Assembly (NCBI RefSeq): GCF_003576475.1
Contig: NZ_QWGR01000004.1
Location: 186,001-250,000 of the forward strand
DNA length: 64,000 nt
Direction of reading: 5' to 3'
Origin: Maribellus luteus
GTDB taxonomy: Bacteria; Bacteroidota; Bacteroidia; Bacteroidales; Prolixibacteraceae
Shown: piece after piece, positions 51,927 to 60,262 of the stretch
Layout: each line of letters starts with the position of its first letter
Numbering within the stretch: the first letter of the stretch is position 1
The notes under the pieces: model-generated
What the model was told of the DNA's origin: nothing
Database searches by the model: none
The model's input: only the letters and a program-made list of their open reading frames with translations
Position numbers and translations under genes: made by a program

Positions 51927-53609
51927 CTATTCAAGAATTAAAGAACTAATCTTATATCTACCTAATTGAAATGTTTGTTTACCGGTATTTGGCAGTGATT
52001 GGTGTTGCAAGGAATTTTTACGTAAAAAATCAGACAACAAGTTAAGATTATTATTTAAATGAGGATTTTCATGTATTACACGAAATAACCTATACCAACT
52101 GCACCAAACTGCTCTTTTATCTTCTTCCTTATCTGAAAAATGAGAAAAATTTCGACCAAGTATCCATAGGTGAATATTTGAAATTTCTTGATTCTCTATT
52201 TTAGGATTCTTATCTAAACGGTTCAACAAAACTTTAGGATCGTTATTTTCAATCCATTCAGAAACCTTTTCAATCCATTTCACTGCTTGCGTCATAAAGT
52301 TATGAGCCATACTATTTCGTGCCTGCATAGATGGTCCGAAATCATCGTACCATTTTAACTGCACTAAAATGAGAGTTCGTGTTTCTTTATCAAAAAGCAT
52401 TGCATCAATATCTGTTACAAGCTTCCCTGCCTGTTTTAGATTGATGTTTGAAGACGTTTTGAATATATTGACAGCAGGAAAAAGCTGATATAATTCTTTT
52501 TTATAAACATCCTCTCTTTTATTCACTGCTATGGAATAATCTCTTTCATAGTTTAGCTTTAAAGCTCTTACTAAGTATGAAAAAGGATTAATTAATGTTC
52601 CAGCAGCTGATCGCAATACAAGTTCTTTGCTAATTCGAATTGTAGGAGGGGTTGAAACACCTGCATCTCTGCCCAGAATTTCAATATTTTCGTCATTCAA
52701 AGTGATGTTTTCCAAGAAATTATAAACTGAATTAAAATTGAGTTTCTTGTGAATTGAAACCGAATTTGCTAAATCATCGAGTCGATAAGGTAAAGTATGA
52801 ATGTTCCATGGATTTATTTTGTAATTTGTCTTCTTAAGTAAAGCTAAGCAATGGTCTTTATGCTTAATTGAATATCCAATTAATGCCTCCATTATTGAGA
52901 TTATCTCTCCAAAATTTAAATCTCCAAATTTGGAATCAATTGGGAATGCATCATTGCTATGATACCTGATTCGATAGTCCTTTCCCGATAATTCATAAAA
53001 TTCATCTAATTCTTGAGTACATCCATATTTTATAAAATAATCTTTCCAAACCTCAACCTCTTCGAACAATTGTTTTTCGATAATAGGTTCTAACTCTAAC
53101 ATTCTGTGTTTGTCAGATTCTTGTGATTTGACATGTCCCTGCCACCACAAAAAATCTTCTACTCCCAATGCTTCTCTTCCAGGGTTTTCTGTTTGATTAA
53201 TAAAAAGGTATTCATTCCCGAGTTTTGATACTTTGAAGAGCCCTTGTTCTGTAAGTTTGATTAATCGTTTAGTATATCCTAAGTAACCGGAGTTAATTAG
53301 TACTTGATTTATCCAATTAATGGTTTGTTGATTTGCTGCAAATAATGGGAATCCAGATTCTTTAATAGAACTATCCAGAAATAGTTTTAAGGCTTCATAA
53401 AATCCTGTTCCAAATAATCTTTCTCTTTCTATATCTTCCTCTGTGCTGACCTTATTTATCTGTTTTAAGAAACTACTAACAGATGAATGGTCAAGACATC
53501 TTACAATTTCTGTTGCTGCTATTCGATTATCACTAAATCGATTTGATTTTTTAAGTTCCAACTGCTGTTGTTGAACTAAATAGTTGAGTTGTTGGATTAA
53601 CTTATTCAT
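51927..53609 (-). CDS. Predicted PD-(D/E)XK-type nuclease, possible restriction enzyme
   Basis: 560 residues, no known full-length family recognised. The C-terminal part has a restriction-fold pattern: KLVTDIDAMLFDKETRTLIL followed by VQLKW, i.e. Asp400/Asp402, beta hairpin, Gln417-x-Lys419 (QxK as in Mrr-type nucleases). The long N-terminal part (about 1-370) is mostly helical and may carry target recognition or partner contacts. Convergent with the CHAT-like gene (33 bp apart). Its ATG overlaps the end of a vsr-remnant frame by 8 bp. AT-rich like the rest of the island. It would be the cutting arm of the methyltransferase, by inference. Confidence 0.7.
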   Translation of the reverse strand: MNKLIQQLNYLVQQQQLELKKSNRFSDNRIAATEIVRCLDHSSVSSFLKQINKVSTEEDIERERLFGTGFYEALKLFLDSSIKESGFPLFAANQQTINWINQVLINSGYLGYTKRLIKLTEQGLFKVSKLGNEYLFINQTENPGREALGVEDFLWWQGHVKSQESDKHRMLELEPIIEKQLFEEVEVWKDYFIKYGCTQELDEFYELSGKDYRIRYHSNDAFPIDSKFGDLNFGEIISIMEALIGYSIKHKDHCLALLKKTNYKINPWNIHTLPYRLDDLANSVSIHKKLNFNSVYNFLENITLNDENIEILGRDAGVSTPPTIRISKELVLRSAAGTLINPFSYLVRALKLNYERDYSIAVNKREDVYKKELYQLFPAVNIFKTSSNINLKQAGKLVTDIDAMLFDKETRTLILVQLKWYDDFGPSMQARNSMAHNFMTQAVKWIEKVSEWIENNDPKVLLNRLDKNPKIENQEISNIHLWILGRNFSHFSDKEEDKRAVWCSWYRLFRVIHENPHLNNNLNLLSDFLRKNSLQHQSLPNTGKQTFQLGRYKISSLILE

Positions 53610-53715
53610 AGTCTATTATTAGTTTTGTATTTTTGCCCTTCATGCGGCTCATGTTATACAAACGCCCGCCTGACTGAAGCATTCGGGCAGGGGTTGCTTT
53701 ATCGTGCACATCCAT
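53602..53715 (-). pseudogene. vsr: vsr 5' remnant, copy 1
   Basis: Frame MDVHDKATPARMLQ...LYNMSRMKGKNTK, then LIIDYE and stop. Vsr mismatch endonucleases begin DVHDKAT...YNMSRIKGKNTKPE, so only the first codons of vsr remain. The frame stops inside the start of the nuclease gene (ATGAATAA), i.e. it runs directly into it. Confidence 0.65.
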
Positions 53716-53919
53716 CCCAAAAGATTCATTCAAGCTAAAGATAAAAAATGAAACACGTGCCCCTGATGCTAGCGGCATCAAATGTCTATAGAATATTCGT
53801 TGAGGAATGAGATATTCGACTCCGGCCGGAGTCGTATTGTTTCCACCGTTGTGTTTTCTATAGACATTCAAATCCTCCGGATTTGGGGTGTGGTAGCCGA
53901 TTGTGTTTTCAATGGATAT

Positions 53920-54066
53920 TCAAATTCGTCGGATTTGATTTTTGTTCTGCATTGCGACAGGCACCAGCTTTGGGTTTTGTGCTTTGCCCTTCATGCGGCT
54001 CATGTTATACAAACGCCCGCCTGACTGAAGCATTCGGGCAGGGCTTGCTTTATCGTGCGCACCCAT
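53920..54066 (-). pseudogene. vsr: vsr 5' remnant, copy 2
   Basis: Frame MGAHDKASPARMLQSG...LYNMSRMKGKAQNPKLVP and on to a stop at 53920; same vsr start as copy 1 with changes in the second half (KAQNPK for KNTKPE). Confidence 0.6.
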
Positions 54067-54260
54067 TGAAAAGCATTCATTCAAGCTAAAAATAAAAAAT
54101 GAAACACGCATCCCTGATGCCAGCGGCATCAAATGTTTATAGAATATTTGTTGAGGGATGAGGTATTCGACTCCGGCTGGAGTCGTATTTCCTCGGCACA
54201 ATCTGTTTTCTACAGACATTCAAATCCGCCGGATTTGTGGTTTGGTGGCTGATTGTGTTT

Positions 54261-54356
54261 TCAATGGATATGCAAATCCGCCGGATTTGATTTTTGTTCC
54301 GTATTGTGACAGGCACCAGCTTCGGGCTTGGTGTTTTTGCCCTTAATGCGGCTCAT
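54261..54356 (-). pseudogene. vsr: vsr 5' remnant, copy 3, overlapping the amidohydrolase stop
   Basis: MSRIKGKNTKPE, the closest match to a Vsr start, then unrelated residues to a stop. Its ATG overlaps the TGA of the N-formylglutamate amidohydrolase gene (ATGA), as if vsr had once been translationally coupled behind it. Confidence 0.6.
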
Positions 54357-55102
54357 AAAGAAAGTTCTTTTCGCAGCATATCGAGAAACCGCTGTACCAG
54401 CGTCCGGATTTCGGAAAAGCCCTTGCTTTTTTGGCTGCTTCCGGGGCAAAGGTAGAGCCGGCGGTTTACTTCGAGCATCAGCGAGTGCACCTGCGGCGCC
54501 GTGCGGTAAAAGGCCAGGGGCACCATGGAGCCGCTGTAGGGCCGGTCGATTTCGACCGAATAGCCCCGTTCGCGGAAAAATGCCGCGGCACACCCGGCCA
54601 ATTCCGGCGGTGTATGAAACCAATCGGTACCAATGTTAAAATCGGGGCGCGGGAGGCTTTGGTCCGGATCGCGTTGCAGCGGAACATCGGGGAAGGAGTG
54701 CGCATCCACAATCAGGCAGCGGGAATGTTGCTCTAGTTCGGTTTGCACGGCGCGGGTAAGCCTTGCGTGGTGCGGAAAGTAATACCTGTCGAGTACCTGT
54801 TGCCGGAAAGCGGGGCTTACTTCCCGCAGCCGGCCGCCGTTGTCGAGGCCCTGGTACAACACTCCCATACCCCGGGCGGCCATGGGTTCGTGGCGGTCGT
54901 CGGAAAAACGTTCCACATCGCAAAACACCCGCGAAAAAGGCGCCCGAACGAGGTGATCGTGGTCGTTGCCAAACAGTTCGTCGGTGTGCCAGTCGGTAAG
55001 CCGGAGCAGCTCGGCATCAAGCGTTTCAGTGTTTACCACATAGCCTGTAAAATCGGGAATATGCGTAGACGCATGGGGAAGGTGAAGAATAAGTTGTTGC
55101 AT
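54353..55102 (-). CDS. N-formylglutamate amidohydrolase-like protein
   Basis: 249 residues from the ATG at 55102 (an in-frame TTG lies three codons upstream). N-formylglutamate amidohydrolase family: LHLPHASTHIPDF, RAPFSRVFCDVERFSDD, LIVDAHSFPDVPL (metal and catalytic His/Asp region) and IDRPYSGSMVPLAFY. The family ends the five-step histidine breakdown by forming glutamate and formate, but no other hut gene is near, so the substrate here is uncertain. GC-rich, in contrast to the island. Its stop overlaps the third vsr remnant. Confidence 0.85.
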   Translation of the reverse strand: MQQLILHLPHASTHIPDFTGYVVNTETLDAELLRLTDWHTDELFGNDHDHLVRAPFSRVFCDVERFSDDRHEPMAARGMGVLYQGLDNGGRLREVSPAFRQQVLDRYYFPHHARLTRAVQTELEQHSRCLIVDAHSFPDVPLQRDPDQSLPRPDFNIGTDWFHTPPELAGCAAAFFRERGYSVEIDRPYSGSMVPLAFYRTAPQVHSLMLEVNRRLYLCPGSSQKSKGFSEIRTLVQRFLDMLRKELSL

Positions 55103-55439
55103 TGTGCACAAATTTTATGGTTAAACCTTGTGCATCATGAATGGCCGGAAAAAGGTCTGAATTGAAATTTTTTTGACAGACTGTCCGCATGCTAAACCAC
55201 CGTGGCTTTTCCTGCTCGGTTGGCGCCGGATTACTCCGGGCTCATGATGCTGGAGTAAAGATGTTTAATTAATTTGAAAAAGACAAGAGGGGAGATAGTC
55301 GCAGTTGGCAGTCGCAGTTTACAGTCTCAGTATTCAGTCTCAGTTGGCAGGGGTGCTGAAGCGATCTTCCTTGCCGGATACGTGATGCGGAGGGATTGAA
55401 GGATTGAAGGACGGAGGGATTGACGGAGGGGGTGCAGCC

Positions 55440-56640
55440 ATCCAAAAGAAATAACAGAGATTGCTTCGTCGTGCCTCCTCGCAATGACAATTACTCGTTT
55501 AATAAATGGCAGCGGACCGTGCAGTTTCCTGCCGGGAATAAGATTTTTGTGGTCCGCTGCTTTTGCCCCCCACATAGTACGCGTCATTGCGATCCCGAGG
55601 TATCGGGAGAAGCAATCTGAATTCCCGGATACCTAATGCTGAGGGATTGAAGGACTGAAGGACAGAGGGATTGACGGAGGGGGTGCAGCCATCCAACAGG
55701 AATAACAGAGATTGCTTCGTCGTTCCTCCTGGCAATGACCAAGATATTATAGAAGTCTGGCAGCGGACCGTGGAGTTTTCTGCCGGGAATAAGATTTTCG
55801 TGGTCCGCTGCTTTTGCCCCCCACATAGTACGCGTCATTGCTTCTCCCGAGGTATCGGGAGAAGCAATCTGAATTCCCGGATACTTAATGCGGAGGAATT
55901 GAAGGATTGAAGGACAGAGGGATTGAAGGAGGGGGTGAAGCCATCCAAAAGAAATAACAGGGATTGCTTCGTCGTTCCTCCTCGCAAAGACCAAGATTTT
56001 ATAGAAGTCTGGCAGCGGACCGTGGAGTTTTCTGCCGGGAATAAGATTTTCGTGGTCCGCTGCTTTTGCCCCCCACATAGCGCGCGTCATTGCTTCTCCC
56101 GAGGTATCGGGAGAAGCAATCTGAATTCCCGGATACTTAATGCGGAGGAATTGAAGGATTGAAGGACAGAGGGATTGAAGGAGGGGGTGAAGCCATCCAA
56201 AAGAAATAACAGGGATTGCTTCGTCGTTCCTCCTCGCAAAGACCAAGATTTTATAGAAGTCTGGCAGCGGACCGTGGAGTTTTCTGCCGGGAATAAGATT
56301 TTCGTGGTCCGCTGCTTTTGCCCCCCACATAGCGCGCGTCATTGCGATCCCGAGGTCTCGGGGGAAGCGATCTGAAACAGATGATAATAACTTATGATTT
56401 TGAAGAAGGTTGCTTTGGTCTCCGTCAACTGACAGATCCTTCGTAAAGACGAGACAGCAGGATAAAATAGAGATTGCTTCGTCGTTCCTCCTCGCAAAGA
56501 CAATTACTCGTTTAGTAAATGGCAGCGGACCGTGGAGTTTTCTGCCGGGAATAAGATTTTTGTGGTCCGCTGCTTTTGATCCCCACATAGCACGCGTCAT
56601 TGCGATCCCGAGGTATCGGGAGAAGCAATCTGAATTCCCG
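55440..56640. repeat. Tandem array of nested palindromes, about 252-bp period
   Basis: The GCAGCGGACCGTG block starts at 55509, 55760, 56012, 56264 and 56522 (steps 251, 252, 252, 258). Each unit: AGATTGCTTCGTCGT...GCAATGAC, an inner hairpin GCAGCGGACC...GGTCCGCTGC with a loop of about 32 nt, then GTCATTGCGA...CCCGAGGTATCGGGAGAAGCAATCT, so outer and inner arms are both inverted. 252 is divisible by three, so a 338-codon false ORF runs through. From 55103 to 55439 and 56641 to 56887 there is no gene, only short repeated tracts (GATTGAAGGA, CAGTCTCAG). Confidence 0.9.
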
Positions 56641-56887
56641 GATACCTAATGCTGAGGGATTGAAGGACGGAAGGATTGAGTGAAGGCATAATACCCGATG
56701 ATGCCAGTCTCGGTTTGCAGGGGTGCTGAAATCTGCAACCGACATTCGTTCATCAACAATCGGGATTCTTTTCCTGGCTCGTGGCTCGCAGCTCATCGCT
56801 CACAGCTTTTCTTCCATTGAAACCCTGGCTGCGTCAACACAGTAAAAACACATAACAACGATTACCCGGTTTTAAATCATACCAGCC

Positions 56888-58177
56888 ATGGAACAATTCA
56901 AGAACAACGTCAAAAAACGGATCGACTACCTGGGCATGGAGATTGCCTGGATGCTTCGGGAGCACGGCAAAACGGTGGTGGGAGAAGTAAGCGTAAAACA
57001 ACTGCTGGGGGGCATGCGCGGACTTACCGCCCTGGTGTGCAACACCTCGTATGTTGACCCGTACCGCGGTTTGTTTATCAGCGATTATGCGATTCCCGAG
57101 TTTGAAGACAAGCTGCCCGAAGAGATCTTTTACCTGCTGTGTGCGGGAAAATTTCCCAACGAAACCGAACTGGCCGAACTGCAGGAGGAACTTGCTTTCC
57201 GGGCCGAACTTCCGGACTACCTGTGGACCTTTATCCGGCAGCTTCCGCGCCACCTGCACCCCATGACCATGTTTAGCCTGTGTGTGCTGGCCCTCGAAGG
57301 AGAGTCGGTGTTTAAACAAAAGTACGAAGCGGGCGAACTGGGCAAGTCGGAGTACTGGGAATACATGCTGGAAGATGCCGTGAGCCTGCTCGCAAAACTG
57401 CCGGCCCTTGCTGCGGCGATCTACCGTATCCACCTCTTGCGGGAAGAGCCCATGGATTACCATCCCTCGCTCGATTGGGGGAGTAACCTGGCGCATATGC
57501 TGGGCGTGAATCCCGAGCTTTCGTTTGCCGAACTGGTGCGGCTGTACATGGTGCTGCACTGCGACCACGAAGGCGGCAATGTGAGCGCGTTTACCTCGCG
57601 GGTGGTGAACTCGGCGCTGTCGAACCTTTACTATGCCACTTCGGCGGGTCTGAACGGGCTGGCGGGGCCGCTTCACGGACTGGCCAACCAGGTGTGCCTG
57701 CGGTTTATCCGCGGTATTCACGAACGTTTTGGCGAATCGCCAGGAACCGATCAGCTCGACGCTTTTGTGAGGGAAGAGCTCGATGCCGGGCGGGTCATTC
57801 CGGGCTACGGGCATGCGGTGCTTCGGGTGACCGATCCGCGGTTTACGGCTTTTATGGAGTTTGGGAACCGCCATTGTCCGAATTCGCCCTTCCTGCAAAC
57901 CGTCAAGAAACTGTACTACGTGGTGCCCAACATCCTGAAAACCTACAAGGAAGGAAAGGTGGCCAACCCTTACCCCAATGTGGATGCGATCTCGGGAACG
58001 CTGTTGTACCAGTTCGGGATCAGTCATTTTGATTTCTATACCGTGATGTTTGGGATTTCGCGCACCTTTGGTTTCTGTGCGCAAAGCATTATCGCCTTGG
58101 GACTGAACCAGCCCATTATCCGGCCCAAAAGTGTTACCAACAAATGGTTGATGGATGCGCTGGAGCGGGCGGAGTAA
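56888..58177 (+). CDS. gltA: Citrate synthase, mitochondrial-like type
   Basis: Joins acetyl-CoA and oxaloacetate to citrate, the entry of the TCA cycle. 429 residues. Signature LHCDHEGGNVSAFTSRVVNSALS (catalytic His), then LNGLAGPLHGLANQ (second catalytic His), IPGYGHAVLRVTDPR (third His) and the Asp/Arg region NVDAISGTLLYQFG. The wording (HCDHEGGNVSAFTS, NGLAGPLHGLANQ) is closer to mitochondrial citrate synthase than to the common bacterial GltA, a form that also occurs in Bacteroidota. GC-rich. Preceded by a repeat array, followed by a repeat; own transcript. Confidence 0.93.
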   Translation: MEQFKNNVKKRIDYLGMEIAWMLREHGKTVVGEVSVKQLLGGMRGLTALVCNTSYVDPYRGLFISDYAIPEFEDKLPEEIFYLLCAGKFPNETELAELQEELAFRAELPDYLWTFIRQLPRHLHPMTMFSLCVLALEGESVFKQKYEAGELGKSEYWEYMLEDAVSLLAKLPALAAAIYRIHLLREEPMDYHPSLDWGSNLAHMLGVNPELSFAELVRLYMVLHCDHEGGNVSAFTSRVVNSALSNLYYATSAGLNGLAGPLHGLANQVCLRFIRGIHERFGESPGTDQLDAFVREELDAGRVIPGYGHAVLRVTDPRFTAFMEFGNRHCPNSPFLQTVKKLYYVVPNILKTYKEGKVANPYPNVDAISGTLLYQFGISHFDFYTVMFGISRTFGFCAQSIIALGLNQPIIRPKSVTNKWLMDALERAE

Positions 58178-58299
58178 AAGTGAGCAGAGGTATAATCAGG
58201 AACCTTTCTCCTCCTGTCAGGAGGAGTACGCTGACCGATGGGAATGAGGTCAGTGGGAGGTGGTTGTATTCGTTTTGTTGGATAAGTAGGTGGGGAATG

Positions 58300-58470
58300 G
58301 AAAAAGAGCAGTACCACCCCGTCAGCGAATTGGAGTTTGTTTTATATGGCTAGTTTAGTGTCGCTGCTCCCTTAACCCCCTTTGTCGGCCTCGCTAAAGC
58401 CATACGCTGACATTTCCCCCAAATGGGGGAAAGAATTTGGAAGATTGGTTTTTGGGAGGGGAAACTGGCC
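58300..58470. repeat. Repeat copy left of the DUF559 gene
   Basis: ACCACCCCGTCAGCGAATTG, ATATGGC.AGTTTAG.GTCGCTG, AACCCCCTTTGTCGGCC, GCTGACATTTCCCCC...GGGGGAAAG, then TTGGTTTTTGGGAGGGGAAACTG. The same blocks in the same order occur right of the gene. A CTCCTCCTGTCAGGAGGAG hairpin lies just before (about 58207). Confidence 0.82.
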
Positions 58471-58554
58471 TTTCTATTAGAGGATATTGCCAGGGAGAGT
58501 AGGTAATGAGTAGCCGATGAAGTATAAACAGTTCATTTTCCATAACTTTAAGCT

Positions 58555-58926
58555 ATGAAACTCCACAACCGGACATACCTGAAGAAAATACGGAAACATC
58601 TCCGCAATCATTCCACTTCGGCGGAGGCAGCTTGCTGGGATCTGCTGAAACACCGGCAGGTGGGCGGACATAAGTTTAGACGGCAGCATTCCATCGGAAA
58701 ATACATCGTTGACTTTTTCTGTAATGAGCTTCAGCTGGCAATTGAATTGGACGGAGAGCCGCATGCCGACATTCAGAACATTATGCGTGATGAGGACCGC
58801 GACGAAAAGTTGAAGGGTTGGGGAATAACTGTCTTGCGGTATGAAAATCGCTGGGTTTTTGAATATCCAGAAGTGATTCGGCAAGATATTCTGGAATTTG
58901 GGGAGAAGAAGCGGACGGGAAAATGA
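58555..58926 (+). CDS. DUF559 (Vsr-like fold) endonuclease-domain protein
   Basis: 123 residues. DUF559 pattern: RKHLRNHSTSAEAACWDLLK, KFRRQHSIGKYIVDFFC, LQLAIELDGEPHAD and DEKLKGWGITVLRYENRWVF, the small domain related to Vsr and type II restriction folds (Asp in VDFF and Glu in IELDG as likely metal ligands). Found as isolated small genes across bacteria, function unknown. It lies between two copies of one repeat (58300 and 58927), the usual setting of such genes, as if the gene and repeat form a mobile unit. Confidence 0.9.
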   Translation: MKLHNRTYLKKIRKHLRNHSTSAEAACWDLLKHRQVGGHKFRRQHSIGKYIVDFFCNELQLAIELDGEPHADIQNIMRDEDRDEKLKGWGITVLRYENRWVFEYPEVIRQDILEFGEKKRTGK

Positions 58927-59275
58927 GTTGACCACCCCGTCAGCGAATTGATGTTTGTTTTTATATGGCAAGTTTAGCGTCGCTGACACCCCTCCTGGGA
59001 GGAGGGGAAACTATCATTTTTACGATTAGATTTTATTATTAGGAACATTTCTCCTCCTGCGAGGAGGAGTACGCAGTCGGAGTATGCGAAGGCTGTGGGA
59101 GGTGGTGATTTTAAGTGATTTGGATTGGAGGAAGGAAGTTGTACAACTCCGTCCACGAGGATTCGCTGACATCCTCAACCCCCTTTGTCATCCTCGCTAA
59201 AGCCTTACGCTGACATTTCTCCCAAACGGGGGAAAGAACTTGGAAAATTGGTTTTTGGGAGGGGAAACTGTCTTT
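58927..59275. repeat. Repeat copy right of the DUF559 gene
   Basis: Begins ACCACCCCGTCAGCGAATTG just past the DUF559 stop, includes CCCCTCCTGGGAGGAGGGG and CTCCTCCTGCGAGGAGGAG hairpins, and ends AACCCCCTTTGTCATCC, GCTGACATTTCTCCC...GGGGGAAAG, TTGGTTTTTGGGAGGGGAAACTG, mirroring the left copy. No gene from here to 59395. Confidence 0.85.
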
Positions 59276-59395
59276 TTTGAGTTGCAAATCGATATTCAAA
59301 AAAGAAACAGCCACCTGTATCAACTTCGGGTTTTATTCCTTTTGTCAAGACAAGTGGCTGCTTCCGGGAACGGGTTCCCTTATGATGCTGGCTGT

Positions 59396-60190
59396 TTAAT
59401 CATCGTCGTGGCCGTTCCCATGGTCGTCGTCGTAGCCATCGTGGTCATCATCGTCGCCGTGGTGTTTGTGTTTGTAGCGGGTACGGCAGTCGTGCGCGAG
59501 GTTGCTAACCACCACCTGGTAAATCTCCGGGTTGCTGTTGGCCGAGATCACAATCACCCCATCGGTTGGGTCGGCATTGTCGAGGTCGGCCGGGTCCACG
59601 TCTGCCATCAGCTGGTCGAGGTACATTTGTATCACCGAAGTAACATCGATGCCTTCGTCGGTCACTTCCACGTTTTCCTTTTCAGTTTTGAAGTAGACAT
59701 CTTTTGTTACGCGCACTTCTATAGGCCAGCTACCTGCATCGTTTTTGTAGGTTCCGCCAAGGAAAAACACAGGGTCGCCGCCCGCATCTTCTTTCTTCCC
59801 TTCAATTTTGAGTTCAATCTCGTCGTAAGTTCCGGGCGAAAGCACAAAATTACCAAGCGTAAGTTCGTTGTTCAGCAGGTCGACCCACTCCGAGCCGTGC
59901 CATTTGTATTCGATTTCGATCGAGTCTTCGTCGGTGAGCTGGCTTTTTAATTCAGCTTCAAACTTAATGGTGGATACCAGTAAATGAGCCGTATCCCAGA
60001 CAATGGAATCAGTTTCTACCGCGGCCGATTTAAGCGTTCCCTGAACAGGGAGTGCAAAGCGCGGATTCAATGCTTCAAACTGAACACCAAATTCAGAAGT
60101 TCCGTCGTTTTTACTGTCGTCTTTCTGGCAGGCGGTAAACACCATGGCAAGGGCCAAAAAAACAAGCGTTGCATTTTTCATTCTTCTCAT
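59396..60190 (-). CDS. Hypothetical lipoprotein with His/Asp-rich tail
   Basis: 264 residues with signal and lipobox (LALAMVFTAC). The body is beta-rich (LLVSTIKFEAELKSQL, VLSPGTYDEIELKIEG, DVYFKTEKENVEVTDEG), reminiscent of the DUF4382-type beta lipoproteins, but I am not sure of family. The last about 25 residues are almost only His, Asp and Gly (KHKHHGDDDDHDGYDDDHGN), a likely metal-binding tail. No neighbour on the same strand. Confidence 0.82.
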   Translation of the reverse strand: MRRMKNATLVFLALAMVFTACQKDDSKNDGTSEFGVQFEALNPRFALPVQGTLKSAAVETDSIVWDTAHLLVSTIKFEAELKSQLTDEDSIEIEYKWHGSEWVDLLNNELTLGNFVLSPGTYDEIELKIEGKKEDAGGDPVFFLGGTYKNDAGSWPIEVRVTKDVYFKTEKENVEVTDEGIDVTSVIQMYLDQLMADVDPADLDNADPTDGVIVISANSNPEIYQVVVSNLAHDCRTRYKHKHHGDDDDHDGYDDDHGNGHDDD

Positions 60191-60204
60191 ACTTCTTTTT
60201 TAAT

Positions 60205-60262
60205 CAAATAATTTTTCGTGGCTAGCCACGGGTTTTCCTTGTATTCTCCCCTGAATCTCAGG
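60205..60262. repeat. Second copy of the 28.6 kb dispersed repeat
   Basis: CAAATAATTTTTCGTGG...GTATTCTCCCCTGAATCTCAGG, matching 28615-28676. Here the first hairpin is perfect (CGTGGCTAGCCACG, 60217-60230) while the second is weakened. It starts 15 bp ahead of the lipoprotein start. The remaining gap to 60667 shows no gene. Confidence 0.7.

Larger units (their letters stand above)
53634..54356. repeat. Tandem repeat, about 352 bp, two copies plus a third start
   Basis: The block TGCCCTTCATGCGGCTCATG begins at 53634, 53985 and (partial) 54338. Each copy holds a vsr-start remnant (minus strand), a GATGC..GCATC hairpin, a CGACTCCGGCCGGAGTCG palindrome and two AAATCC nnn GGATTT type hairpins with 3-nt loops. 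Resembles dispersed REP-like elements known from Bacteroidota. No other gene. Confidence 0.85.

Noticed and set aside
55584-56600. 338-codon minus-strand frame with internal repeats
   Set aside because: It runs through the 252-bp array; the unit is 84 codons, so any stop-free frame repeats. It has no domain, and the plus strand gives similar false frames.
56834-58084. 416-codon frame opposite citrate synthase
   Set aside because: Antisense shadow of a GC-rich, strongly conserved gene; no recognisable domain.
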